Shown: positions 32,468-32,673 of the stretch, piece by piece
Layout of the letters: each line of letters begins with the position of its first letter
Numbering within the stretch: position 1 is the first letter of the stretch
Origin: a virus
IMG/VR virus record: IMGVR_UViG_3300033146_000930
Location: 1-32,673 of that record
Reading direction: 5' to 3' (one strand)
Length of the DNA: 32,673 nt
Made by a program: the position numbers and the translations under genes
Notes under the pieces: model-generated
Told to the model about the DNA's origin: nothing
Seen by the model: the letters and a program-made list of their open reading frames with translations, nothing else
Databases searched by the model: none

Positions 32468-32673
32468 TTCAGAAATATCAAAAATTTTCTAGCAAGTCAG
32501 AGAGGCGTTACCGCGTTGGAATTGATCCCCCATCAAAAATTTTTGGGAAAATGAAATAATATTTTAAATTAATTATTTAATATAAAAAATAAAAATTCTC
32601 TCCCAGCAGACATCATCACTATAGAATTAAAACATCATTAATGAAGTAGAAGTACGGGACACTGCCGAATAAC

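Larger units (their letters stand above)
31968..32673. other. Gene-free control region, candidate origin or switch region
   Basis: About 700 nt without a credible gene on either strand, unlike the rest of the window. It holds three iteron-like repeats (32001-32087), four TGCAGTT copies, GC-rich palindromes (CTCGCGAG at 32268, GTACCCCGGTAC at 32303, GGGCCC at 32323), a GT-rich tandem repeat (32377-32467) and an AT-rich tract (32550-32610). The mix suits an origin or the boundary between gene blocks; function is inferred. Confidence 0.5.

Noticed and set aside
32299-32481. Open frame of 60 codons on the minus strand
   Set aside because: It is produced by the GT-rich tandem repeat (K-I-S-N-L-K-S style repeats) and has no protein-like composition.

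Overview
The window is a block of an AT-rich tailed-phage genome. Every recognisable gene lies on the minus strand, so the biological order runs from high to low coordinates. The gene set and order fit the virion-assembly module of a crAss-like phage (Crassvirales) with a Bacteroidota host: large terminase, portal, acidic scaffold-like protein, HK97-type major capsid protein, connector/ring-type proteins, a helical DUF5856-like protein, a very large tail protein and fibre-type proteins. The phage-group assignment comes from my recognition of protein families and synteny, not from a database search.

Layout in transcription order. At 32673-31968 is a gene-free control region with three iteron-like repeats, GC-rich palindromes and a GT-rich 21-bp tandem repeat. 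At 31901-30019 are a tandem winged-helix DNA-binding protein, a T5orf172/GIY-YIG-type protein and a small basic protein. At 30009-27827 is a virion-type gene broken by two frameshifts, followed by a PD-(D/E)XK nuclease whose start has been disrupted. At 27806-25405 are a peptidoglycan-binding-type virion protein, a DUF2158-like small protein, an unlisted-size 49-aa membrane peptide and a candidate small terminase. At 25400-15772 are TerL, a tandem GroES-like protein, portal, three unknown proteins, the scaffold-like protein and the major capsid protein. At 15681-10263 are two connector-type proteins, three tandem paralogues sharing an MFN.GYKEV start, and the DUF5856-like protein. At 10252-1 are ring/adaptor-type proteins, the 1832-aa tail protein and two tail-appendage proteins, the last running off the window.

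Three regulatory observations stand out. First, two of the three paralogue genes are each preceded by a 60-70 nt element that folds into the same hairpin plus pseudoknot. The stem sequence differs almost completely between copies while pairing is kept, which is direct covariation evidence for a functional RNA. Second, a motif of the form TTCTTAT-(AT-rich)-TAG recurs in six minus-strand intergenic gaps, 19-62 nt before start codons, and is a candidate phage-specific promoter that would divide the module into transcription units. Third, there are two convincing intrinsic terminators, one after the capsid gene and one after the paralogue cluster. The first overlaps a copy of the promoter motif.

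The 28.6-31.0 kb stretch is unusual. It holds a 67-bp tandem duplication, a 26-bp tandem duplication, an apparent CA-dinucleotide expansion and a heptamer repeat run. The first three break reading frames. A short tag around G-[IL]-L-Y-K, often followed by [YF]-Q-x-G-G, recurs in five proteins, four of them from this neighbourhood, and may be a targeting or processing signal.
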